A stretch of 64,000 nucleotides of DNA from Marinobacter iranensis. Lineage in GTDB: Bacteria; Pseudomonadota; Gammaproteobacteria; Pseudomonadales; Oleiphilaceae. The notes beneath the pieces were generated by a model. It ran no database searches. It was not told where the DNA came from and saw only the letters and a list, made by a program, of their open reading frames with translations. Positions 18,952 through 28,075 of this stretch are shown in pieces. The stretch covers positions 274,707 through 338,706 of the forward strand of contig NZ_JANCMW010000003.1 of assembly GCF_029207565.1 (NCBI RefSeq). Direction: 5' to 3'. The position numbers were made by a program, and so were the translations under genes. How positions within the stretch are numbered: position 1 is the first letter of the stretch; each line of letters opens with the position of its first letter.

Positions 18952-19035
18952 AGCTGTTTCTCCGTCAAACCTTTAATCAATGGCGTGGCCCGCTATGCCG
19001 CCGTCAGCAGCTCTGCACAACGGGCCGCACTGGTC

Positions 19036-20499
19036 TTACACCTTTTCCGACATCACCGGAATCCGCTCTTCCTCCACCTCTGGCTTGGGCGTCACACGAC
19101 CGTAGCGATCATCCAGACGCTCGATGTCATCCTCGCCAAGATAAGCGCCGGACTGTACTTCAATCAGTTCCAGAGGAATGCGACCGGGATTGAACAACCG
19201 GTGTACCGCACCAATAGGGATATAAGTGGATTCGTTTTCCGACAGCAGAAACGTTTCCTCATCACGGGTAACTTCAGCGGTACCCCGCACGATGATCCAG
19301 TGCTCGGCACGGTGATGATGTTTCTGCAAAGACAAACGCTCGCCGGGTTTGACGGTTATGCGCTTAACCTGGAACCGGTTACCCATATCAATACTGTCGT
19401 AGCTACCCCAGGGGCGATAAACCTGGCGGTGCGTGCGGGTTTCCATGCGTTGCTCGCCGTTCAGGCGCTTCACCAGTTTTTTAACGTCCTGTACCTTGTC
19501 CCGGTGGGCAACCATTAACGCGTCCTTGGTATCGACAACCACCAGGTCTTTCACGCCCAACATGGTTACCAGCTTGTCCGACGTATGCACCAGGCAGTTA
19601 CTGCTGTCTTCCAGGCAGGCGTCGCCAAGAATCGCATTGGCGTGCTCGTCCTTATCGGTCACATCCCAGATAGTGGACCACGAGCCAACGTCGCTCCAGC
19701 CAGCGTCCATGGGCACCAGCAAGGCTTTCGAGGTTTTCTCCATGACCGCATAGTCGATGGAATCATCCGGGCAGTGCTCGAATATTTCCGCTGGAATGCG
19801 GGTGAACTCCATATCCCGCTCAAGGCTTCGGGCTGCCAGCAGGCAGGTGTCGTAAATATCCGGGCTGTGTTTCTTGAGCTCAGACAGATAAGTATCAGCC
19901 CGGAACATGAACATGCCGCTGTTCCAGTAGTAGCCACCGGCGGACAACAACGCAGCGGCTTTTTCAGCGTCTGGCTTCTCGATAAACCGGGAGACCGGGC
20001 GGGCTGCGCCAGGCGCGTCTACCGAACGGCCGGTGGCAATATAGCCGTATCCGGTTTCCGGTCGGGTGGGTTTGATACCAAACAACACCAGGCCACCGGC
20101 TTTGGCTGCTTTTTCACCGTGAGCCATGGCTTGCTGGAATGCCTCGACGTCTTCGATGGCATGATCAGCGGGCAAAACCAGCATGATGGCCTTGGGATCT
20201 TTGCGCGCCACTTCGATGGCAGCCAGCGCCACCGCCGGCGCGGTGTTGCGGCCAAACGGCTCCAGCAGAATCGACATGGGTTCTCGGCCAATGGCCTCCA
20301 ACTGCTCTTTGACAATAAACCGGTGCTCGTTGTTGGCCACCACTACCGGTGCCTCGGTGTTGTCCACTGGCAGCCTGCACAGGGTCTCCTGCAACATGCT
20401 CTGCTCCCCCACCAGCGGAAGGAACTGCTTGGGGTAGGCCTGGCGCGACAGAGGCCAAAGCCGTGAACCGTTACCACCTGAAAGTATGACTGGAATCAT
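19036..20499 (-). CDS. algA: Bifunctional mannose-1-P guanylyltransferase / mannose-6-P isomerase AlgA
   Basis: A 487-residue protein. The N-terminal nucleotidyltransferase begins MIPVILSGGNGSRLWPLS, with the pyrophosphorylase loop. The linker FIEKPDAEKA and the C-terminal type II isomerase cupin (HHHRAEHW, then IPIGAVHRLFNPG) follow. It carries out the first and third steps of GDP-mannose synthesis, with AlgC in between. AAGGAG is followed by two ATGs; the second (20499) has the better seven-base spacing and gives the standard start. Confidence 0.95.
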   Translation of the reverse strand: MIPVILSGGNGSRLWPLSRQAYPKQFLPLVGEQSMLQETLCRLPVDNTEAPVVVANNEHRFIVKEQLEAIGREPMSILLEPFGRNTAPAVALAAIEVARKDPKAIMLVLPADHAIEDVEAFQQAMAHGEKAAKAGGLVLFGIKPTRPETGYGYIATGRSVDAPGAARPVSRFIEKPDAEKAAALLSAGGYYWNSGMFMFRADTYLSELKKHSPDIYDTCLLAARSLERDMEFTRIPAEIFEHCPDDSIDYAVMEKTSKALLVPMDAGWSDVGSWSTIWDVTDKDEHANAILGDACLEDSSNCLVHTSDKLVTMLGVKDLVVVDTKDALMVAHRDKVQDVKKLVKRLNGEQRMETRTHRQVYRPWGSYDSIDMGNRFQVKRITVKPGERLSLQKHHHRAEHWIIVRGTAEVTRDEETFLLSENESTYIPIGAVHRLFNPGRIPLELIEVQSGAYLGEDDIERLDDRYGRVTPKPEVEEERIPVMSEKV

Positions 20500-20586
20500 C
20501 ATTCTGCTCCTTTGCTCTTTAATGACGTACCGCAAAAACGTCAGTTGACGTCTTCATCAGGGCGTTCCGTGGAAACCGGAGCCCTG

Positions 20587-21771
20587 TTACGAACGCTTGC
20601 TAAGCTTGATGTTGCTGGGTGGATTTGGCTGCGAGCCTTCGGGCCACAGCGGGTTTATTCGGTACAGGAAGGAAATGTCGCCACCCAACCGGGTGGACTT
20701 CATGGGCTGCAACTCCTCCAGGAAAGCCGGCATACCCTCAATGGGCCCCCAGGTGGCCTGCCAGGGTTCCATCCAGGCCAGAGACCAGGATTTATAAAGC
20801 CCGTCGACGACCTGCTCGTCGCCGGTAATGCTTTCTATCCGCTCCGGGTCTTCCAGGCCCCTGACCACGTTCTGGACCATGTCCGGGAATACATCCTGAT
20901 AACTGTCATACACGGAATTGCCGTTTACCTCGGCAAACACCGCAATCATGGTCAGCGGCTGCATGGCGTAGTTCATGTACTCCAGAGCACGGGTTTCGCG
21001 GCTCAGTTCCCTTGGCAGATAGCCGTCCTCATTAATCTGCCCCATGGCTTCATCGAACTTGGCCAGAGACCAGTTCCAGTCGTCGCAGTCCTGGGTGGCA
21101 ACCGCTGACGACATGACGGCCCAGGCCGCCCAGTAATCGTGATTGTTGACCTTGCCGGGGTCCCGGTCGGTGTAGTACTGGCGGACACCATCGCTCAAGC
21201 TCAGGAACCAGTCTTCAATTCGACGGGTTTGTTCTGGGTCCATTGCGGTTTCCGGGGCAGAGGTCTGCATCCTGAGATAGGCGTTGGCAGCGGCCGCAAG
21301 CGCCCACTTACGTACCGCCTGACCAACATGATTGATGTCATCGGTCAGCAACGCGTCGGCTGAAGCCCAGTCATCAAGGTTGTCCAGCACGCAGTTCAGT
21401 GCCTCGGCACCATCACCATCCACCTGGTAATCATCAGCCGCAGCTATGACCGCCTTCTCAAAGTTGCGGACTTTACTGGTCGCCGCCTTGTACTCTTCAT
21501 AGGCCTCTTCATTCAGCTCGTTCCGCGCGTCGTCGCTACCCTGGTACTTGCTGGTAAGCGACAACGAGCCGGTGTGGGGTTCCACCCGATCGCAGTCATA
21601 CTCGCCCCCCTCGTCCACTTCGGGAACCTGGTAATAGCCCACCGGGGCACGGAGCTCCCCGTTCAGGCATTGGCCGGCGCTTGCGCTGCCCACACCAAAT
21701 GCCACGGAGACCGTCACGGTCAGCAGTGAGCGGCTCCATTGTCGATATTCCGGACGTAGTCGGATTCGCAT
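20587..21771 (-). CDS. algL: Alginate lyase AlgL, poly(beta-D-mannuronate) lyase
   Basis: A 394-residue periplasmic PL5-type lyase with a signal peptide ending around GVGSASAG. The (alpha/alpha)n barrel contains the catalytic motif VNNHDYWAAWA and the downstream RETRALEYMNYAMQPL, which supply the Asn/His and Arg/Tyr of the active site. In alginate producers it clears polymer misdirected to the periplasm. ATG 21771 is preferred (AGAGG six bases upstream) over an ATG at 21777. It follows algX in the operon. Confidence 0.94.
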   Translation of the reverse strand: MRIRLRPEYRQWSRSLLTVTVSVAFGVGSASAGQCLNGELRAPVGYYQVPEVDEGGEYDCDRVEPHTGSLSLTSKYQGSDDARNELNEEAYEEYKAATSKVRNFEKAVIAAADDYQVDGDGAEALNCVLDNLDDWASADALLTDDINHVGQAVRKWALAAAANAYLRMQTSAPETAMDPEQTRRIEDWFLSLSDGVRQYYTDRDPGKVNNHDYWAAWAVMSSAVATQDCDDWNWSLAKFDEAMGQINEDGYLPRELSRETRALEYMNYAMQPLTMIAVFAEVNGNSVYDSYQDVFPDMVQNVVRGLEDPERIESITGDEQVVDGLYKSWSLAWMEPWQATWGPIEGMPAFLEELQPMKSTRLGGDISFLYRINPLWPEGSQPNPPSNIKLSKRS

Positions 21772-21804
21772 GATCATCCTCTCTATGCGTTGAATGAATG
21801 TTCG

Positions 21805-23229
21805 TCAGATGTCCTGACGCCGACAGATTTTCGTGGTCACCGTCAATCCTTCAGTGACTTGCTCAGGCTTGAGCTCAAGGTCCAGCGACATGAACAACTC
21901 ATCGTTCCAGTCGGGCCCTTCGGGAAGCTCAAAAACAAACCGACCGGGGGTATCAACACGGTCGCCATACTCCATGTCAACGCGATCCTTGCGCCCGAAG
22001 ACGTACCAGATGAAGGCATCAACCTCTTTCACTCCCGGGTCACTGAACTGCAGATCGACGACGTATTCATTACTGGGCATCTCGATGAACTGGCCGCCAC
22101 CGTTGTAAAGCACTTCGGTGATCCCGGCCTTGATCGGCGTGGTTTTCTGCAGCACAGGCTTCTGGTTCTCGCAGGCGCCGCTGATCATCGGCGTAACCTG
22201 GCGATAGAATTCCGCGCTGTCGAGGTTGTGATACCCCGGCACCTCCCAGATCATTATCTTTGGCGGCGACTGTCGGAAGTTGTCGGAAAGCAGGTACTCA
22301 AACATTGAGCCGTCATAACTGCCACCAGCTACCGCAACGTTGAGAACCTCCACACCCAGGAACTCCTGCAGGGCACCGACAAAATTGTAATCCTGAGCGC
22401 CTTTACTGTTACTGGTGCCCACCAGCGTGATGGGGGGCAACCCCTGATCACCGAACAGGGCGCTGGCTTCAGCAGACTGGCCGGTGCCCGAGGATTCGGT
22501 GCGGAACTCGTCCACATACTGGGAGCCGTAATCGAAGCCGCAGATCCGCTTTACCGCATCCTGCAGTGAACCGTCTTTTCTGATCAGACCGGAACGGCGA
22601 GTGACGAACTCCTGCTGCGACAGCGATTGATAGGCCGGCATCTGCTTGATGCGCTCGGCTACAACCTTCGCCGTCCGGCGGGCGCCGTAGGGCGTCCAGT
22701 GGTGATCACGCTTGAAATAGAAAGCGTCCTCACGGGGCTCTTCGTCCAGCAGTGGCGTCAAATCCGGAACCACCAGCCCGGCCTGACGGAACCTTCCCAA
22801 GGCATCGGCGTAGCTCTTACGGGCGACGTTCCAACTGAAAGGCACCGGTGATGTCGACGGTAAATGGTTGGGATGGACCAACCCTTTTGTCGGCTGGAAC
22901 ACCATCACCAACTCAGTACCAGTGGTTTCCTTCAGGTGTCGGGCAAAGCGCTTCAGGTGTTTCAGGCCCTCCAGGTTCGGCCCGAACTGCTCAACCAGTT
23001 CGGCCTCCGAACGAAACAGCCAGCCATCCTTACCCTGTACCAACATCTTGAAGTTCTTCAGATAATTGGTGTCGTAACTGGATGGGTACGCCGTCAGCGG
23101 GCACAGATCACAGCAGCGCTTGATGTCATATTCAGGCAGCTCTGTGGCGCTGGCGTTCAACCCAGCACCGCTAAGCAACCCGAACAGGGCCAGCGCCCAC
23201 AGTCCACGGCCTCTGAACACCTGCTTCAT
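21805..23229 (-). CDS. algX: Alginate O-acetyltransferase AlgX
   Basis: A 474-residue periplasmic protein, the same length as P. aeruginosa AlgX. After the signal peptide comes an SGNH-like acetyltransferase domain with D175-x-H177 in FKRDHHWTPYGA and the nucleophile S273 in LVGTSNSKG. The C-terminal 110 residues form the carbohydrate-binding module. It transfers acetyl groups to mannuronate in the periplasm. The start overlaps the algF stop by four bases. Its position after algF, rather than after algG, is a rearrangement relative to Pseudomonas. Confidence 0.95.
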   Translation of the reverse strand: MKQVFRGRGLWALALFGLLSGAGLNASATELPEYDIKRCCDLCPLTAYPSSYDTNYLKNFKMLVQGKDGWLFRSEAELVEQFGPNLEGLKHLKRFARHLKETTGTELVMVFQPTKGLVHPNHLPSTSPVPFSWNVARKSYADALGRFRQAGLVVPDLTPLLDEEPREDAFYFKRDHHWTPYGARRTAKVVAERIKQMPAYQSLSQQEFVTRRSGLIRKDGSLQDAVKRICGFDYGSQYVDEFRTESSGTGQSAEASALFGDQGLPPITLVGTSNSKGAQDYNFVGALQEFLGVEVLNVAVAGGSYDGSMFEYLLSDNFRQSPPKIMIWEVPGYHNLDSAEFYRQVTPMISGACENQKPVLQKTTPIKAGITEVLYNGGGQFIEMPSNEYVVDLQFSDPGVKEVDAFIWYVFGRKDRVDMEYGDRVDTPGRFVFELPEGPDWNDELFMSLDLELKPEQVTEGLTVTTKICRRQDI

Positions 23230-23879
23230 ACCGACGTATCCACCCGGTTTTCAGCAACGACCAGTCTGGGCTTGCCGCCAACATCAATCGCAAAAACGCT
23301 GAATACCTTGCCGCGCTGAAGGTTGATCTCGCCGGTCGTGGCAAGCGCCTGGTTACTCTGGAATGCACCCAATGCGATATTCACGGCGTTGATCTCGCGA
23401 TTAGCCACATCCAGGGAGTCCACTGCGTCGATTACGGCAACCTTGCCATCGGACGTCTTCAGGGTGACGCCACCAGTGCCGGTCAGGTTGTAGAAAGAAA
23501 GCAATGCCTTGCGTGGGTTGTCGAAGGCCACATCTTTCATCACTTTCATCTCACCGGAACCAAGCACCACCACGGTATAGAACTCGTTCTTTTTCATGGC
23601 AACGGACGTCTGCTGCCCGCCTACCTCTACCTGGTACCGACCTTCCGGCAGGTAGATGTAGGGGCTTGCTTCCAGCGGCGATACCTCCTTGATCATCTTG
23701 TCACCAATAGTCGCCTCGGCCAGCGCGCCACTGGCATCCGCATTCACAACACGGATGAACGCAGCCCCATCCGGGGCTTCAGCGGCATACAGTGCATCCT
23801 CTCCGGCCTGGGCCATGTTCATGGAGATCAGCAAACTGCTGATCAGGGCAAAAAAAGCGGTATGCATCAGTGCTCTCAT
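23226..23879 (-). CDS. algF: Alginate O-acetylation protein AlgF
   Basis: A 217-residue periplasmic protein with signal peptide (FFALISSLLISMNMAQA) and two beta-rich halves, matching AlgF in size. It is needed for acetylation with AlgI and AlgJ. Three ATGs lie close together; ATG 23879 has GAGG nine bases upstream and gives the standard length. Packed between algJ and algX. Confidence 0.92.
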   Translation of the reverse strand: MRALMHTAFFALISSLLISMNMAQAGEDALYAAEAPDGAAFIRVVNADASGALAEATIGDKMIKEVSPLEASPYIYLPEGRYQVEVGGQQTSVAMKKNEFYTVVVLGSGEMKVMKDVAFDNPRKALLSFYNLTGTGGVTLKTSDGKVAVIDAVDSLDVANREINAVNIALGAFQSNQALATTGEINLQRGKVFSVFAIDVGGKPRLVVAENRVDTSV

Positions 23880-23890
23880 TTTCATCATCC

Positions 23891-25042
23891 TCAGGGGTTG
23901 GTTTCGGAACGGCTATCCGCTTGTGCGGTCAGCATTTTGTCTGCCTGGCGGAACCAGGCCTGAGCCTGTTCGGACTCAAGTGGCCGTGCCAGGTAACGCT
24001 CGGGAAATTCCCAGATCACCAGTTGTGGCGGTTGGTCCCGGAAGTCGGAAGAGTTGAGGTAATTGACCATCGGCACGATGGGCCCGTCGCCCTCTTCGGC
24101 CACGTTGATCAGGTCCTGGCCCAGATGCTTTCGCAAGGCACCGGGAAAGTCCCACAGCTCATTGGCGCTGTAACTTGTACCTACCAGCACCGTGTTCGTT
24201 GAGTCCTCGCCAAACAGAGTGCCGGCATCCGCCTGACCATCACTGCTGGCGCGTGTGGTCCTTGGCTTCAGTTGATCAGGCGCCGGACCAAACTCGGTGA
24301 ACGCCGGGGCCACCGGGATGTAATTCAGCAGGTCACCGCGATGCTGCACAGGCTGGCCAACCGACGTCACAAAGGCCTGCTCGCCCCAGGCCAGGCCATT
24401 GAACCGGTTACGGATAAACTGGGCGGCGCCTTCGGCGAACAGGTTTGCACCGGTCGGAGACCAATGGGTATCCGTCCTCAGAAAAACGGACTTACCGTGA
24501 CGCTGCGCCTGCTCCAGCGCGGGCTTCAGTTCCGGAGCCGGGATACCCGCCCCTGCCAGCGACTGCTGGAACAGGTCATACAACGACACCATCACCGGCT
24601 CGGGATGAATACTTCCCAGCTTTTCCGAATGGATGCGGGCCTTGGCTGGCACCACCAGCACAACCAGCGGAATGCCTTCGGCCAACAAATAGTCGGCGAT
24701 TCGGTGAACACGACGCAGGTTACGGTTGACCACCTCCGCGTCACGGCTGGCCGGGTAGATTTCCTCGTCGGTGAACAGCCACTCATCCTTACCAACCACC
24801 ACGCCCTGACGACCCTCGTCAAAAAGCGTGTAATTGATAGCGGCCCAGAGGTTGGTTCCCAGATCCTTGGCCGGGAACTGCTCGTCGTAGTGGCTTTCCA
24901 GGCTTCGGGCCAATTCACCGTTGACCGGACTGAGCTCTTTTTTGGCCTCGTAGCCCAGCAGGGGCCTCAAGGACAGCACGCCCAGAGCCAGGACCAGCGC
25001 CATGAAGAGAAAAGCCGTGATTCGTGCGGACGTTTTGGTCAT
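23891..25042 (-). CDS. algJ: Alginate O-acetyltransferase AlgJ
   Basis: A 383-residue protein with an uncleaved N-terminal signal anchor (residues 9-28) and an SGNH-like periplasmic domain paralogous to AlgX. Catalytic residues are D191-x-H193 in LRTDTHWSPTGAN and S290 in VLVGTSYSANE. It receives acetyl from the AlgI system. ATG 25042 follows GAGG at nine bases; in-frame TTG/GTG codons upstream overlap the algI stop. Confidence 0.94.
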   Translation of the reverse strand: MTKTSARITAFLFMALVLALGVLSLRPLLGYEAKKELSPVNGELARSLESHYDEQFPAKDLGTNLWAAINYTLFDEGRQGVVVGKDEWLFTDEEIYPASRDAEVVNRNLRRVHRIADYLLAEGIPLVVLVVPAKARIHSEKLGSIHPEPVMVSLYDLFQQSLAGAGIPAPELKPALEQAQRHGKSVFLRTDTHWSPTGANLFAEGAAQFIRNRFNGLAWGEQAFVTSVGQPVQHRGDLLNYIPVAPAFTEFGPAPDQLKPRTTRASSDGQADAGTLFGEDSTNTVLVGTSYSANELWDFPGALRKHLGQDLINVAEEGDGPIVPMVNYLNSSDFRDQPPQLVIWEFPERYLARPLESEQAQAWFRQADKMLTAQADSRSETNP

Positions 25043-25053
25043 CAATTCCACCC

Positions 25054-26472
25054 TCAAAACTGGAAATACAGGAATGGTGAAAAGCTTTCAGCGGACAGCT
25101 TGAGCACTGCCAGGCCAAAAACCGGAACCAGCAATGGAGCGACAGCAGATCGCCAGGCGGGCACAACCGGGAAAAGACCACGGTGCCCCAGCCGGTCCCT
25201 GGCTCCCATTAGCGCGATCACGCCATACGCCACAGCCAGGATGGCCAGGTTCAGATCCCGGATTCCCTGGAGAAAGACACTGCTAAGCCCCGCCCCATCG
25301 AAACTGAACATGGCGCCGTAGAAGCCAAAGGCTTCCGTCAGCGTGCTGGCCCGGAAGGTGACCCAGCCGAGCATTACGAAGAGCAACGTCAGCGCCCAGC
25401 GGAAGAAGCGGAACCCCGATGGGCTACCAGACACACCCAGTGCCCGCTCTATCGACAGCAGCAACCCGTGCCAGGCTCCCCACAGCAGGAACGTCCAGTT
25501 GGCGCCATGCCAGAGTCCGCCAAGCAACATGGTGAGCAGCAGGTTGCGGTAGGTTTTGACGGTGCTGTCGCGGTTGCCCCCCAGGGGGATGTACAGATAG
25601 TCCCGCAGCCAGGTGGACAGGCTGATGTGCCAGCGGCGCCAGAATTCGGTAATGCTCTGGCTGATGTAGGGCTGGTTGAAATTCTCGGTAAACCGGAACC
25701 CCATCATCAGGCCCAGGCCAATGGCCATGTCGGAATAACCGGAAAAGTCGAAATACAACTGCGCGGTGTACGCCAGGATCCCCAGCCAGGCGTCCGCCGT
25801 GGTGGGGTCAGACAAGGCAAAGGCACTGTCCGCCAGCGGGGCAATGGAGTCGGCGATGAACACTTTCTTGATGAAGCCCTGCATGAACCTGACCGCCCCC
25901 TCACCGAACTTTTCCAGCGTATGGGTGCGGTAGGTAAACTGATCCGCCAGGTCCTTGTAGCGCAGCACCGGCCCCGCAATCAGCTGCGGGAAGAGCGCAA
26001 TGAACGCCGCGAAATCGATAAACCGTCGGGTCGGGTCGGTATCCCCACGGTAGACATCCACCACATAGGAGATCGCCTGGAAGATGTAGAAGGAAATCCC
26101 GATTGGCAGGATGATGTTCGCCATTTCCAGGGGCTGGCTGCCAGCGGCAACCAGGAGATTATTCAGGCTATCGACGCCGAAGTTGGCGTACTTGAAATAG
26201 GCGAGTGTGGCCAGATCGCCACCCACACCAACAGCCACCCACTTCCGGGCCTTTGCGGTCCCGATACCGGCGCGATGTATTCCCAGACCGATGACATAGT
26301 TCCAGAGCGTCACCGCCACGAACAGCAGCAGGAAATCCACCCGCCACCAGGCGTAGAACGCGTAGCTACCGATCAGGATAACCAGTGAGCGGTGCCTGAA
26401 CGGTGTCAGGTAGTAGAGGCCGAGAAAGGCCGGCAGGAACAGAAACAGGAAAATGTTGGATGAGAAAACCAT
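25054..26472 (-). CDS. algI: Alginate O-acetyltransferase AlgI (MBOAT)
   Basis: A 472-residue polytopic inner-membrane protein of the MBOAT family. The invariant catalytic His lies in LLGGLWHGANWTFLLWGAWHG (in part) and the upstream Asn/Tyr region in YLYIPLGGNR. It moves acetyl across the membrane for AlgJ/AlgX. It follows algG with a one-base gap; in Pseudomonas algX and algL separate these two genes. Confidence 0.95.
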   Translation of the reverse strand: MVFSSNIFLFLFLPAFLGLYYLTPFRHRSLVILIGSYAFYAWWRVDFLLLFVAVTLWNYVIGLGIHRAGIGTAKARKWVAVGVGGDLATLAYFKYANFGVDSLNNLLVAAGSQPLEMANIILPIGISFYIFQAISYVVDVYRGDTDPTRRFIDFAAFIALFPQLIAGPVLRYKDLADQFTYRTHTLEKFGEGAVRFMQGFIKKVFIADSIAPLADSAFALSDPTTADAWLGILAYTAQLYFDFSGYSDMAIGLGLMMGFRFTENFNQPYISQSITEFWRRWHISLSTWLRDYLYIPLGGNRDSTVKTYRNLLLTMLLGGLWHGANWTFLLWGAWHGLLLSIERALGVSGSPSGFRFFRWALTLLFVMLGWVTFRASTLTEAFGFYGAMFSFDGAGLSSVFLQGIRDLNLAILAVAYGVIALMGARDRLGHRGLFPVVPAWRSAVAPLLVPVFGLAVLKLSAESFSPFLYFQF

Positions 26473-26473
26473 G

Positions 26474-28066
26474 TCAGTTCTCCGCCTGCGTTACCTGCCC
26501 CGATACCACGGCCGAGGGCTCAATAAACACCGCACGGCTCTGGTTCCTCAGAGCATCGAAGATCTGCATCTGGTATTTGCCGAGCACGCCCTCAAAGTGG
26601 ATACCCACCTCTGATCTGGGGAATCGCATACCCACGTCATACAGCGCGATATAGGCGGGGTTGTCCGTAGACAGGGGACCGCTGGCATTGGACACCAGTT
26701 CGCCGCCCACCACTCTCATCGACACTTCGTAGTCGTAGAAATCTTCCTTGAAGTTGCGATCGGTGGCGGACAGGTCCTTCAACTGGCCGTAGATGCCCCA
26801 GGTACCGTTGAGCACGGCAACATTGTGGTAGACATCCACATTGCTGCTGTTCCTCACTCGGATGCCGTTGCGCAGATTATTCATCACCCGGTTGCCCCAG
26901 AGCAGATTGTCGGGTGACTCGTAAAGCCCGATACCATCGCCCTGGTTGTCATAGGAAACGTTGTTGGCCACCACGTTGTTGCTGCTCTGGCGGTCCAGCA
27001 CGATGCCGGACAGGCCATTGTTATAGCTTCGGTTTCCAACGATCCAGCTGTTATTCACCTCGCGGGAAATAATGATTCCATGTTTCTCACGGGTGCCATA
27101 CACCTCGTTATTGGCAATGATCAGCCCGCTGGAATAGTCGTGGGGATCGATGCCATACACGATGTTGTCGCGGTAGACGTTGTTGACGATGGCAACATCT
27201 TCCGCCTCGTAGCAGTAGAACCCGTAGTAGAGATCCTCAAAGGTGGAATCAATCAGCCAGGCATGGGGCGCCTTGCGCTTCAATTTGGCATTGTCGTATT
27301 CGGAATACTGGGCCACGGTGAACCCGTAGGATTTACTCTGGAGATACCCAAGATTGGCCATGGTGGTGCCGAGAATGAAATTCTCGCTGCCGCCCCAACC
27401 CACGTAAAAAGGCCGGAAGCTGCCTTCTTCCTGAAACGTTGCCGGACCATCGGCCTCCTCACGCCAGCCAACAATCTTGCTATCAATGGCAAACAGCCAG
27501 CCGTCGTTGGCAATGAAGGCGCCCCGTTCCTCGGAAAGCCGCAGCGTCTGGTCACGCATGACCAGCGTGGCATCCTGTCGGACGGCCAGTGGCAAACGGA
27601 TGATGTAAGTGCCGTCGTCGGTGCGTTCCATGTAGCGCTGGTCATTCACCTGGCGGTACACATCGTCCAGAGTCACCTTGCCGCGATTGATCAGAATTGC
27701 CTGAGGGTGTGAGAACTGACGGATCACCCATTCGCGCGCCCGGCCCTCATCCACGAAATCGCCGAGCGCACTGACATCACCGATACGCTCCACCGTTACA
27801 TTCGGTGGCGTGTCTGGCCGGCTGGCCAGCCGTGCCTCGACGGCATCACGGCTATACGCCGACACATCGGGAATTTCCGGCTCAGGCCGATAAAGGTCCT
27901 CGCCGGACTTTATCTCAATGCCATAGTCCCCGATCTCAGGCGCAATCGCCGGGGGCGCATTCACCGTTTGGGCATCGCCGGCACTGCCGGCAGCAACTCC
28001 CTGCATTGGCAGAATCAGTGCGGTAATCAGCAGACACAGTACCCACTTGGTTTCTCGAGCTTTCAT
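26474..28066 (-). CDS. algG: Mannuronan C5-epimerase AlgG
   Basis: A 530-residue periplasmic right-handed beta-helix protein with signal peptide (LLITALILPMQGVAAGS). The CASH-type helix repeats (residues about 290-430, rich in NN and V-turns) contain the active-site motif YGIDPHDYS. It converts polymeric mannuronate to guluronate and belongs to the export scaffold with AlgK and AlgX. Ten bases separate it from algE. Confidence 0.95.
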   Translation of the reverse strand: MKARETKWVLCLLITALILPMQGVAAGSAGDAQTVNAPPAIAPEIGDYGIEIKSGEDLYRPEPEIPDVSAYSRDAVEARLASRPDTPPNVTVERIGDVSALGDFVDEGRAREWVIRQFSHPQAILINRGKVTLDDVYRQVNDQRYMERTDDGTYIIRLPLAVRQDATLVMRDQTLRLSEERGAFIANDGWLFAIDSKIVGWREEADGPATFQEEGSFRPFYVGWGGSENFILGTTMANLGYLQSKSYGFTVAQYSEYDNAKLKRKAPHAWLIDSTFEDLYYGFYCYEAEDVAIVNNVYRDNIVYGIDPHDYSSGLIIANNEVYGTREKHGIIISREVNNSWIVGNRSYNNGLSGIVLDRQSSNNVVANNVSYDNQGDGIGLYESPDNLLWGNRVMNNLRNGIRVRNSSNVDVYHNVAVLNGTWGIYGQLKDLSATDRNFKEDFYDYEVSMRVVGGELVSNASGPLSTDNPAYIALYDVGMRFPRSEVGIHFEGVLGKYQMQIFDALRNQSRAVFIEPSAVVSGQVTQAEN

Positions 28067-28075
28067 GAGTTCTCC